DNA of 32,372 nt from Thiocapsa sp. KS1 (GTDB lineage: Bacteria; Pseudomonadota; Gammaproteobacteria; Chromatiales; Chromatiaceae): assembly GCF_001499735.1 (NCBI RefSeq), contig NZ_LN848257.1, positions 4,144,182-4,176,553 on the forward strand, given 5' to 3'. Every line of letters starts with the position of its first letter. The stretch's first letter is position 1. Position numbers and translations under genes: made by a program. Below the pieces are notes generated by a model, which was given only the letters and a program-made list of their open reading frames with translations, searched no databases and was not told the origin of the DNA. Of the stretch, positions 18,667 to 26,202 are shown piece by piece.

Positions 18667-18753
18667 CTAAACCGCGTCCGGAGTGATCTGAGATGATTCA
18701 AATGAGCCTCGGCCCCGCCTGGAGTATTCGCCGTCGGCGTCGACGCGGTTTAG
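18667..18753. repeat. 87-bp element bounded by perfect 12-bp inverted repeats
   Basis: CTAAACCGCGTC at 18667-18678 is the exact reverse complement of GACGCGGTTTAG at 18742-18753, with 63 nt between. It fills much of the 155-nt phoB-putP spacer. A related string, TAAACCGCGTTC, occurs near 23420 upstream of znuA, which hints at a dispersed family. It has no coding capacity. It could be a small mobile or REP-like element, or a long hairpin at the putP-phoB junction. Confidence 0.6.
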
Positions 18754-18815
18754 GTGATTCCGCGACTTCGCCGGACGTTGTTGGTCGCGCATTCTATTGA
18801 CGATTGATGACGACG

Positions 18816-20306
18816 CTATGACGGCGTCGCCAGGACCTTTTTGAAGCGTGCGGCCAGCGCCTCCTGTTTGCTTGTGTCCGCGCGGCTGACCAGCACGATG
18901 GCGGCCGTCGCGAAGAGGATGCCCGGCACGATCTCGTAGAGGTCGAAGAGTCCGCCTTCGAGTTGTCTCCACCCCAAGACCGTCAAGCCGCCGACCAGGA
19001 TCCCGGCGAGTGCGCCGAACCCGGTCATGCGCGGCCAATACAGCGAGAGGACCAGTGCGGGACCGAAGGCGGCGCCGAAGCCGGCCCAGGCGTAGGCAAC
19101 CAGCTCGAGCACCATGGCCTCCGGATCCAGGGCGAGCCAGAAGGCGACGAGTGAGATCAGCACGACGGTGCCGCGCCCGACCGTCACCAGCTCGCCCGTA
19201 CCGGCCTTGCGACGGAGCAGGGTGCGATACAGATCCTCCGTGAAGGTCGAGGAGCAAACGAGCAGCTGGGAGTCCGCGGTGCTCATGATGGCGGCGAGGA
19301 TGGCGGCGAGCAGGAACCCGGCTGCCAGGGGATGAAACAACAGCTCGACGAGCAGGATGAAGACGGTCTCGCGCGCCTCCCCCGGCAGCGGCTGCTCGAT
19401 GATCAAGATACCCGCCAGACCCGTCAAGGTCGCGCCCGCGAGGGTCACCGCAACCCATGTCACGGCGATCCATCGGGCCAAGGGAACCTTGCGCGGCGAG
19501 GCGATGGCTTGGAACCGAGCCAGAATATGCGGCTGACCGAAATAGCCGAGGCCCCAGGCGCTCAAGGAGAGGATGCCGATGATTCCCAGCGCGCTGCCGT
19601 CGGCATGTGTAAAGGGATTCAGCAGGTTCGGGTTGCTTGCCTCGATCACCTCGAGGGCCAGACGATGGTCCCCGATCTGGGAGAGTGCGACCCAGGGCAC
19701 GACCACCAAGGCGAGCGCCATCAGCAGGCCTTGGAAGACATCGGTCCAGGAGACGGCAAGAAACCCTCCGACGGCGGTATAAATCATGATGGACAGCATG
19801 CCGAGTGCCACGGCCCAGATGTAGGGCAGTCCGAAGACCGATTGGAAGAGCTTGCCTCCGGCGACCAAACCGGCACTGGTGTAAAGCAGAAAGAACAGCA
19901 GGATGAAGAGGGCCGCGATCCCGCGCAGCCATCCGGCCCGGTCCTCGAACCGGTTGGCGAGGTATTCCGGCAGGGTCAGCGCATTCCCGTAGGCGAGGCT
20001 GAAGACCCGCAGCCGCGCCGCAACGAAACGCCAGTTCGCCCAGGTCCCGAGCAACAGTCCGCCGGCGAGCCAGATCGACTCCAGGCCGGCCGCGTAGGCG
20101 AATCCGGGCAGGCCCAGCAGCAGCCAGCCGCTCATGTCCGAGGCGCTTGCGCTCAGAGCAGCGACCCCGCTGCCGAGACGCCGCCCGCCGAGGATGAAGT
20201 CCGCCAGATCCCGGGTGCGCCGATAGGCGTACCAACCGATCATCCAGACCACCGCGAAGTAGACGGCGAAGGTGAAGGCGACGAGGAGTGGGTTCTGGGT
20301 CGACAT
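18816..20306 (-). CDS. putP: Sodium/proline symporter
   Basis: Inner-membrane Na+/proline cotransporter of the SSS family. At 496 residues it is close to E. coli PutP (502), with about 13 hydrophobic segments. The sodium-site wording is preserved: SASDMSGWLLLGLPG, where Asp57 and Ser59 correspond to E. coli Asp55/Ser57, and IMSTADSQLLVCSS in the segment contributing the Ser/Thr ligands. The following STFTEDLYR also matches PutP. No putA is adjacent, so the role may be osmolyte or nutrient uptake. It is divergent from the Nudix gene across 220 nt, in which I could not place promoters. Confidence 0.94.
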   Translation of the reverse strand: MSTQNPLLVAFTFAVYFAVVWMIGWYAYRRTRDLADFILGGRRLGSGVAALSASASDMSGWLLLGLPGFAYAAGLESIWLAGGLLLGTWANWRFVAARLRVFSLAYGNALTLPEYLANRFEDRAGWLRGIAALFILLFFLLYTSAGLVAGGKLFQSVFGLPYIWAVALGMLSIMIYTAVGGFLAVSWTDVFQGLLMALALVVVPWVALSQIGDHRLALEVIEASNPNLLNPFTHADGSALGIIGILSLSAWGLGYFGQPHILARFQAIASPRKVPLARWIAVTWVAVTLAGATLTGLAGILIIEQPLPGEARETVFILLVELLFHPLAAGFLLAAILAAIMSTADSQLLVCSSTFTEDLYRTLLRRKAGTGELVTVGRGTVVLISLVAFWLALDPEAMVLELVAYAWAGFGAAFGPALVLSLYWPRMTGFGALAGILVGGLTVLGWRQLEGGLFDLYEIVPGILFATAAIVLVSRADTSKQEALAARFKKVLATPS

Positions 20307-20526
20307 GCCGGGTTCCTGCGGATGGCCGATTCGTCTTGTCGGATCGGTCTCGGGCCGCTAGTTTAGAGTCTGCCGGCGGTGCCATCCAATCCGCGTGGCT
20401 GCGCCGCTTGGCCGAGGACCGCCATGCGGATCCGCCGCACGCCCGTCGGCGCATCGTCCCGGGTGTCGGCTCAACCGTCGGATGAAGACCCGGCCCGAGC
20501 GCACCGACCAGACCGAGGAATCTCGC

Positions 20527-21093
20527 ATGACCGAATCACGGATCCTGAAGCGTGATCCCGTCTTTCAAGGACGGGTGATCGACGTCGCCCTCGAAACCGT
20601 CGCCATGCCCACCGGGCAGGAGGTGCAGCTCGAGATCATCCGCCATCCCGGCGGTGCTGCCGCGGTCGCCTTGGACGAGCAGGATCGCGTCTGTCTGCTG
20701 CGCCAGTTTCGCCATGCGGCGGACGGTTGGCTCTGGGAGCTTCCGGCCGGCAAGATCGATCCGGGCGAAACCCCGCGCGACACTGTCACACGCGAATTGG
20801 CCGAGGAGGCCGGCGTGATCGCCGAAGACTGGACCGATCTCGGACCGATGCACAGCTCGCCGGGGGTCTTCACCGAGGTGATTCATCTGTGGATGGCCCG
20901 CGGACTGACCCGCCAGACCCACGCCCACGAGCAGGACGAGCTGATCGAGATCCATTGGCTTCCTCTGGCCCAAGCGCTGGATTGGTGCAACGACGGCGAG
21001 ATCACGGATGCCAAGACGCTCGTCGGTCTGTATCGCGCACACGCCATGATCAAGGGTGCCCTCGAAAGACTGTCGGAGGACGCGGGCTGTTAG
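20527..21093 (+). CDS. Nudix hydrolase, ADP-ribose pyrophosphatase-like
   Basis: Cytoplasmic 188-residue hydrolase of nucleoside diphosphates linked to another group. The Nudix box is complete, Gly75 to Val97: G-x5-E81-x7-R89-E90-L-x-E93-E94-x-G96-V. The preceding LWELPAGKI and the later HSSPGVFTEVIHLWMA resemble the ADP-ribose pyrophosphatase subgroup; the exact substrate is not provable by eye. The start is set by GAGGAA six bases upstream; an in-frame ATG at 20482 is an alternative. Its TAG overlaps the znuB TAA on the opposite strand within TTAG, so the two convergent genes overlap by 4 nt. Confidence 0.9.
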   Translation: MTESRILKRDPVFQGRVIDVALETVAMPTGQEVQLEIIRHPGGAAAVALDEQDRVCLLRQFRHAADGWLWELPAGKIDPGETPRDTVTRELAEEAGVIAEDWTDLGPMHSSPGVFTEVIHLWMARGLTRQTHAHEQDELIEIHWLPLAQALDWCNDGEITDAKTLVGLYRAHAMIKGALERLSEDAGC

Positions 21094-21920
21094 CGAGGCT
21101 CCCGAGGGCGGGCGCGGGTGAATCTGCCGATCAAGCCTCGCCCCGCCTCGAGCGTTGCGGCGAGTCCGATCAGAACCGCGACCAGCATCGGACCGAAGGG
21201 CTGATCCTGCGACAGCGCCGCAAGGTAGGCCGCGAGATAGCCGCCGGCGCCGACAAGCGTGCAGATCGTCATCGTCCAGGTCCAGCCGGGTGCAATCCGA
21301 AAGGCGATCCAGGCCGGCACCAGGACGAGCGCGAAGGCACCCATGAGGCCTACGGTCGCGGTGCCGATCGCCATCGCCAGTGCTGTCAGGAGGTCGAAGC
21401 TCAGGTGCCAGCGGTGCGCCGGCAGGCGGTTCGCGGTCTCGTCGTGTGGAAAGAAACGTGCGCGCATCAGCCGGGGAACCAGTCGGGGCAGGGCGGCCGC
21501 GGCGAGCCCGGCGAGCGCGAGTGCGGCAATCAGCTCCAGTGCCCCCGCGAAATAGAGCTGACCGTCGACGAGCGCATGCCCGAGTGTCGCGCCGAGACTG
21601 CTGTTGGCCGCGATCAGAAAGAGCGCCGACCACCCGAACAGGATCATGAACCCGTAGGCGAGATTGCCGCGCGCCCTAGCCAATGATTTGACAGCGCCTC
21701 CGGCCAGCGCGCCGAGCGGTGCACCGAGCACCGCCGGCAGCCCGAGCGCGAGTCCGAGCAGTGCGCTCGCGGCGGCCAGGTGCGCCAGTCCGAGCGCGGC
21801 CAGCCATTCATCGCGCAGCAGGAGCAGAGCCCCGAGCAAGGGCAAGACCAGCGCGACGGCCATCCCGGTGATCAGGGGCAGTCGAAACAGGGGATCCAGA
21901 AGGAGATCGAGCGCGTTCAT
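21090..21920 (-). CDS. znuB: Zinc ABC transporter permease ZnuB
   Basis: Inner-membrane permease of the ABC-3 family (zinc/manganese importers), 276 residues with about eight hydrophobic segments. Family wording includes GLAHLAAASALLGLALG near the N-terminus and GLMGAFALVLVPAWIAF in the C-terminal half. The metal is inferred as zinc from its neighbours. Its ATG overlaps the znuC stop as ATGA, which implies translational coupling in znuA-znuC-znuB. No separate promoter is expected. Confidence 0.9.
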   Translation of the reverse strand: MNALDLLLDPLFRLPLITGMAVALVLPLLGALLLLRDEWLAALGLAHLAAASALLGLALGLPAVLGAPLGALAGGAVKSLARARGNLAYGFMILFGWSALFLIAANSSLGATLGHALVDGQLYFAGALELIAALALAGLAAAALPRLVPRLMRARFFPHDETANRLPAHRWHLSFDLLTALAMAIGTATVGLMGAFALVLVPAWIAFRIAPGWTWTMTICTLVGAGGYLAAYLAALSQDQPFGPMLVAVLIGLAATLEAGRGLIGRFTRARPREPR

Positions 21921-22516
21921 GCGAGCTCGATCATCCGCGAGCAGGTCTCCTCGAGAAAGCGCCGCTCGTGGCTGACGACCAGTATGCCCCGGTCCGGTAG
22001 GGGTGGCGCGATGCTCGTCTCTCGCCGGGCGAGCCGGCTCGGGGTCAGCATCTTGGCCAACAGGGCCTCGCGCTCGGGGTCGAGGTTATTGGTGGGCTCG
22101 TCGAGCAGGATCAGATCGGCCCGACCGGCGAGGGCGGCCCACACGCACAGGAGCTGATATTGACCGCCGCTCAGGCGGTCGATGCGCCGTCTTGAGACGG
22201 CTTCGAGTGCGGCGGGCAGGTCTTGCCGGGATGCACCGGCAAAGCGCAGCAGCTCGCGTCCCGTCACCGGCATGCTCGGCAGGCGGATCGGCTGCTGCGC
22301 CTGATAGGCGATGACCAGACCGGGCATCCGCAGGATCCGTCCGGCGAGCAGGTCCGCGCGGTCGGCGATGACGTTGAGCAGCGTGGACTTGCCGCACCCG
22401 TTTGCACCCCAAAGACCGACGACCTCGCCGGGGAAGATGTCGAGCGAAACAGGTCCGACCACCGGCCGGCCATAGCCGGCGACGAGGCCCTCGATGCGCA
22501 GCAGTGGCCCGCTCAC
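21917..22516 (-). CDS. znuC: Zinc ABC transporter ATP-binding protein ZnuC
   Basis: Cytoplasmic ATPase of the zinc importer. It is short at 199 residues but has every core motif: Walker A GANGCGKST at 37-45, Q-loop near Gln72-Gln75, signature LSGGQ at 115-119, Walker B LILLDEP with Asp139/Glu140, and the switch histidine His183 in VVSHE. The start is GTG, overlapping the znuA TGA as GTGA. The frame extends far upstream only as a shadow of znuA. The short length leaves no room for the C-terminal extension of E. coli ZnuC (251 residues). Confidence 0.92.
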   Translation of the reverse strand: MSGPLLRIEGLVAGYGRPVVGPVSLDIFPGEVVGLWGANGCGKSTLLNVIADRADLLAGRILRMPGLVIAYQAQQPIRLPSMPVTGRELLRFAGASRQDLPAALEAVSRRRIDRLSGGQYQLLCVWAALAGRADLILLDEPTNNLDPEREALLAKMLTPSRLARRETSIAPPLPDRGILVVSHERRFLEETCSRMIELA

Positions 22517-23406
22517 CGTGCGTGCGACAGGGTGTCCACCCAGAGGTCGATGTGGTCGAGATAACCGCCCCCGTCGGCGCCGATCGGCGGGTCGAGCGCG
22601 AGACGGCGGGCCTCCCATCCCAAGCCCTTGGCCAGTCGTTCCGGTGCCTGCGCCGACATGTATGGGGCATAGACGATTACGCCCGATCGACCTTGGAGAT
22701 GCTCGGACAGGGCCTTGATCTGCTGGGCTGTCGGCGGGACGCCCGGGATCTCCTCGATGGTACCCAGCAGAGGCACCCCGAAACGATCGAGTAGATAGAG
22801 CGCATCCCGATGATAGAGGATTACGCCCGGCGCGCCCGCCAGCCGGGCCTGCCAAGCGTTCATGCGTTGCTCCGTCGCAGCGGCGAAGGACCGCGCATTG
22901 GCCCGATAGGTCTCCGCGCCCGCAGGATCGAGCAGTGCCATGCGCTCGCCCAGTGCGGACGCGACAATCGCCATCCGCACCGGGTCCATGTTGACATGGG
23001 GGTTGCCGACCGGATGAACATCGCCGAGCGCGCGGTTCGCCGGCAAGCCGACCTCCAACAGATCGACCTGGGCCGCAGCCTCGAAATAGCCCGGCTGGCC
23101 GGGCAGGATCCGCGGATTGCCGGCGCTGGCGATCGCCACCGGCAGCCAGCCGACCTCCAGCTCAGCACCCACCGCGACCACCAGATCCGCATCGCGCAGC
23201 GCGCGAATCATGGTCGGCTTGGCTTGGAGCATGTGCAGATCGCGATCTGGCGAGGCCAGCACCGTGACCTGCGCACGCTCGGCACCGATCGTGCGCGCCA
23301 GTGCGCCCATACTCGAGCTGGTCGCCACGACATCCAGCTCGGCGGCCTGCGTTGCCCCGAAGGTCAGCAGACCTCCGAGAATGAATCCAACAAGACCTTT
23401 GACCAT
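22513..23406 (-). CDS. znuA: Zinc ABC transporter substrate-binding protein ZnuA
   Basis: Periplasmic metal-binding protein of cluster 9 (TroA-like), 297 residues. Signal peptide 1-21 ends ATQA. Likely metal ligands are His58 (DRDLHMLQAKP), His137 (GNPHVNMDP) and His199 (LYHRDALYLL), with a carboxylate near 284 possible. The His-rich loop of E. coli ZnuA is absent; the histidine-rich segments are instead in the neighbouring outer-membrane protein. The frame begins 327 nt upstream, but this ATG has GGGAG about six bases upstream and starts the signal peptide. The 175-nt gap upstream shows no Zur-like box, so expression may come from the outer-membrane gene's promoter. That gap has TAAACCGCGTTC near 23420 and GACGCGATTTC twice (23557, 23573). 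Confidence 0.92.
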   Translation of the reverse strand: MVKGLVGFILGGLLTFGATQAAELDVVATSSSMGALARTIGAERAQVTVLASPDRDLHMLQAKPTMIRALRDADLVVAVGAELEVGWLPVAIASAGNPRILPGQPGYFEAAAQVDLLEVGLPANRALGDVHPVGNPHVNMDPVRMAIVASALGERMALLDPAGAETYRANARSFAAATEQRMNAWQARLAGAPGVILYHRDALYLLDRFGVPLLGTIEEIPGVPPTAQQIKALSEHLQGRSGVIVYAPYMSAQAPERLAKGLGWEARRLALDPPIGADGGGYLDHIDLWVDTLSHAR

Positions 23407-23581
23407 GACGACTCCCGCGTAAACCGCGTTCAGAGAGACGCGCCCACTGCGAGCGCAATTCAAACCAAGACCGATCCATCCTGAAAGCGCGTCGACTCCA
23501 AGATCGGGGACACATGAAGGTCCTGATTCCGAGTGAACCCGCTGCATGTCCCGCGGGACGCGATTTCGGCGAGACGCGATT

Positions 23582-25228
23582 TCAGAAGGCGTGCGCCCCG
23601 TGAGAGCCCATGCTGACCAGAAACTGAAGGTAAAAGGCATCGAACCGCTCGCGCTCGCCCGGCGCCTGCAGAATATCGTTGTGCGCATACTGGGCGCGCA
23701 GTCGCGAGAATTCCGAGAGGTTCCAGGTGACATCGAAGGTCCAGCGATCCGACGAGCCGAAGCTCGCGTTCTCGCTGCCGCTGACCTCGTTGGTCATCCC
23801 GAGCACGTCGTAGCGAAGGCCGGCCGTCCATTTCGGCGCGAATCCGTAGATCGCCTGGGCATAGAGGCCGTCCGTGGTGAAGGTGCGGCGTGAGCCGACG
23901 ACCTCCGGATGGGCGCTGGAGGTAATCCTCATGTCCTTGATCGAGCGCAGGTACTCGCTCTGAAGCTTGAAGCTCTTGTGTCCGTATGCGCCGCCGCCGT
24001 CGTACTTGTAGACGAGGTCGACACCCCACAACTGCGCGTCGCCGGCGAGACCGTTGCGGTGGATCTCGATCGCGTGATCGTCGTCATGCGCATCGTCGAG
24101 GTCGCCGTCGTGGGCATGGGTGTGCTCTTGAACCTCTTGATGCTGGTTGTTGTCCGCGTAGGATAAGCCGAGCTGAAGGGCATGATTGATCCCGATCTCG
24201 GGTGCGACCTTCGCGAAGGCGGTCCAGAGTCGCGGGCCGTCGTCGGTATCGCCGAGCTCCAGCGCCGCCTGGTCGTCGTCGCCCAAGGTTGCGCCGAAGA
24301 TCTCCTGGTTGCCCTGCAACCCCTCGACGCCGAGCAGGGTATAGACCGGCAGCTTCGGGAGCCAGGTGAGCTGAAGTCCGGTGTCCTGAAGCCCGTGCGG
24401 ACCGAGCAGATTGAGGTAAGGGAGGTTCTGATCGACGAAGTCCCATTGATGGGGATGCTGCCGATTGATGTAGCCGAAGTCGCTGAGGAATTTGCCGCCT
24501 TTCACGCGCAGGCCGGCCGGAAGGCTGCGGGTCTGAAAATAACCCTCTTCCAGCTCGACGGTGCCGTCCCCGTCGATCGCGAGGAAGAGCGAAGCATCGA
24601 AATAGGGATCGACGGTTGCCGAGAAGGCAATCTCGGCCTCGCGGAAGTTGAAGCCGTTCTCGGTGAGGCCGTGCACATGGCCGCCATCCTCCTCGTGGTC
24701 GTGGCCGTGATCTGCGCCGCGCGACGGTTGATAGGCAAGCCCGACGAGCGTCGCACCCTCGCCGTCGATTCCGTCGTGGTAATAATTGCCGTCGAGGAAG
24801 GCCGAGATCTGCGGATTGAACGCATTGCCCGAATTCAGTGCACCGAAACCCGTCTTGCCCGGCTCCGGGCTTGCGGGAGGCGTGACCACCGGCGCAGTCA
24901 TCGGTCGGGACTCGGTCGAGGCGACCCGGGCGGCCTCTTCCGCGCGCACCGCAGCCGCTTCCGAACGCGTTGCGGCCTTGGTCGCGTCACGTTCGGCCTT
25001 CGCGAGCCGGGACTCGAGATCCTGAATCCGGCGCTCGTACTGGGATTTCATCTGATCGAGCATCGTCCGGAGCTCGGCAATCTCGGTATCCGTGGCGGGT
25101 AACGCGCTCATCGGCGTCAGCAACGCCATCGCGACGGCGATATGTGCTCCGGGTCGTCGCGTGAGCCGGCGCCGGACCGCAAGCCCGTCTCTCGGCGGCC
25201 CCGGTAAACTAATGTTATAACAGTTCAT
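23582..25228 (-). CDS. Histidine-rich outer-membrane beta-barrel protein, probable zinc-linked porin
   Basis: 548 residues. A signal peptide ends near Ala45 (MSALPA) after a long basic N-terminal region. A coiled coil follows at about 46-104, then an Ala/Pro linker and a barrel of alternating strands ending in Phe548, the usual signal for Bam insertion. Two His/Asp-rich segments stand out, likely surface loops: His174/176/178/184/186, and His363/369/371/373/381/385/390; HPHQW at 258-262 adds two more. The plan resembles OprO/OprP-type porins with an N-terminal coiled coil; no TonB box or plug is seen. Lying 175 nt upstream of znuA on the same strand, it likely gathers or passes zinc across the outer membrane (inference). 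The start has AAGGAG 12 bases upstream; no good alternative start follows. Confidence 0.82.
   Translation of the reverse strand: MNCYNISLPGPPRDGLAVRRRLTRRPGAHIAVAMALLTPMSALPATDTEIAELRTMLDQMKSQYERRIQDLESRLAKAERDATKAATRSEAAAVRAEEAARVASTESRPMTAPVVTPPASPEPGKTGFGALNSGNAFNPQISAFLDGNYYHDGIDGEGATLVGLAYQPSRGADHGHDHEEDGGHVHGLTENGFNFREAEIAFSATVDPYFDASLFLAIDGDGTVELEEGYFQTRSLPAGLRVKGGKFLSDFGYINRQHPHQWDFVDQNLPYLNLLGPHGLQDTGLQLTWLPKLPVYTLLGVEGLQGNQEIFGATLGDDDQAALELGDTDDGPRLWTAFAKVAPEIGINHALQLGLSYADNNQHQEVQEHTHAHDGDLDDAHDDDHAIEIHRNGLAGDAQLWGVDLVYKYDGGGAYGHKSFKLQSEYLRSIKDMRITSSAHPEVVGSRRTFTTDGLYAQAIYGFAPKWTAGLRYDVLGMTNEVSGSENASFGSSDRWTFDVTWNLSEFSRLRAQYAHNDILQAPGERERFDAFYLQFLVSMGSHGAHAF
25212..25228 (-). promoter_or_regulatory. 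Zur-like site overlapping the start of the histidine-rich outer-membrane gene
   Basis: ATGTTATAACAGTTCAT on the plus strand holds the perfect palindrome TGTTATAACA (25213-25222). It agrees at about 12 of 16 informative positions with the remembered gammaproteobacterial Zur consensus ATGTTATAnTATAACAT; the left half is perfect and the right half weak. It covers codons 1-6, so it is either an operator over the start region or chance. Confidence 0.4.
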
Positions 25229-25670
25229 GAATTGCGCGAGCTCCTTGAGCTTAGAGGGACGTTATTCTCCGAGGTAGGAAACAAGGCCGATTCAGCCGCA
25301 GCGCGGCACCGGTGCCGCTTTGGCTCGACCATCCCGGTGGGACCGCTTCCGTTTTCGGCGGTTTGACCGACGACCCCGACCGCCTTGCCGCCGATAGACT
25401 TGCCGAAGGCCACCCGAATACGCGATGCTCAGTGACTGTCCCCCGGATTGCCGACGGTCTCGCCGGCCGAGGACGGTGCGCGACGCATGCCGCGAGGGAC
25501 ACGCCCGCGGGATCTGCGCGGTCCGGTCGAGAACACGGCGGAGCATCGGGACCGATGGGCTGCGTGGTTCGGGTGCAGGCAGTGCGTTCGGGTCAGCCTT
25601 CTAAAAGAGGCTGATAAAGGCATGTTATGCTATTACATATTCGGTTTGCGTCAAGGTGAGGGGGTGTCCG
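25229..25670. other. 442-nt divergent spacer between the outer-membrane gene and the dksA paralogue
   Basis: No convincing gene; a 100-codon frame at 25312-25614 lacks family character. Contents: Zur-like sites at or near both ends; a 16-bp palindrome GCGGCACCGGTGCCGC (25303-25318); and TCAGCCT-TCTAAAAG-AGGCTGA (25593-25614), a seven-pair hairpin just before the second Zur-like site. No clear -35/-10 pair was identified for either gene. Confidence 0.65.
25622..25638 (+). promoter_or_regulatory. Zur-like operator upstream of the dksA paralogue
   Basis: ATGTTATGCTATTACAT is an imperfect palindrome agreeing at about 14 of 16 informative positions with the remembered Zur consensus ATGTTATAnTATAACAT. 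It ends 32 bases before the ATG, where it could cover the promoter. Zur control of zinc-independent dksA2 genes is known in other bacteria. Confidence 0.6.
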
Positions 25671-26096
25671 ATGGCTGAGATTCCAGGATCCACCTATGCT
25701 CCGAGCTCGGACGAGGAGTACATGAACGAGCGCCAGCTGGCCTACTTTCGCGACAAGCTGCTTGCTTGGCGCGAGGCTCTGTTGGAAGAGGCTCAGGGCA
25801 CATTGGACGGGTTGCGCGATACCGCCCATCACGAGGTCGGCGACGACGTGGATCGTGCCACCCGGGAGGCCGACCAAGCGCTCGAGCTGCGCACGCGAGA
25901 CCGTTGCCGCAAGCTTGTTCGAAAGATCGATCAGGCGTTGGCTCGGATCGAAGACGGCAGCTACGGTTACTGCGAGGAAACCGGCGAGCCGATCGGTTTG
26001 GCGCGCTTGGAGGCACGCCCGGTCGCGACCCTCTCGGTGGAGGCGCAAGAGCGGCGCGAGATCAAAGAGCGTCAGCAGTTGAGCGGCGCCATGTAA
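25671..26096 (+). CDS. dksA2: DksA paralogue with degenerate zinc finger (DksA2-like, zinc-independent)
   Basis: RNA-polymerase-binding factor of the DksA/TraR family, 141 residues, entering the secondary channel to modulate promoters with ppGpp. The coiled-coil tip is kept: GDDVDRA at 57-63, with Asp58, Asp61 and Ala63 matching functional E. coli Asp71, Asp74 and Ala76. The four zinc cysteines are reduced to Cys101, Thr104, Ser122 and Ala125, at exact C-x2-C-x17-C-x2-C spacing. From memory this Cys-Thr-Ser-Ala pattern is that of Pseudomonas aeruginosa DksA2, which replaces DksA when zinc is scarce. ATG is preferred over GTG at 25656, with AAGGTGAGG upstream. A Zur-like site precedes it and znuACB lies beyond the neighbouring outer-membrane gene. 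Confidence 0.9.
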   Translation: MAEIPGSTYAPSSDEEYMNERQLAYFRDKLLAWREALLEEAQGTLDGLRDTAHHEVGDDVDRATREADQALELRTRDRCRKLVRKIDQALARIEDGSYGYCEETGEPIGLARLEARPVATLSVEAQERREIKERQQLSGAM

Positions 26097-26202
26097 GCGC
26101 GGCCGCGCCGGCGGGTGTCCGAGGGGGCGACCGCATTCCCGACTGCGTCGGTGCAGGGAAGGTCGGACGGCGATCCTGTTTTGCGCGACGAGGATTCGCC
26201 GG

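Noticed and set aside
18661-18815. Pho box upstream of phoB
   Set aside because: I looked for CTGTCAT-type direct repeats and saw none; the spacer is dominated by the inverted-repeat element.
25312-25614. 100-codon frame in the spacer before the dksA paralogue
   Set aside because: No ribosome binding site or recognisable motif, and its composition is like the shadow frames; the spacer is better read as regulatory.
26097-26108. GCGCGGCCGCGC palindrome after the dksA paralogue
   Set aside because: Perfect but self-complementary, with no loop or T-tract; likely chance in GC-rich DNA rather than a terminator.
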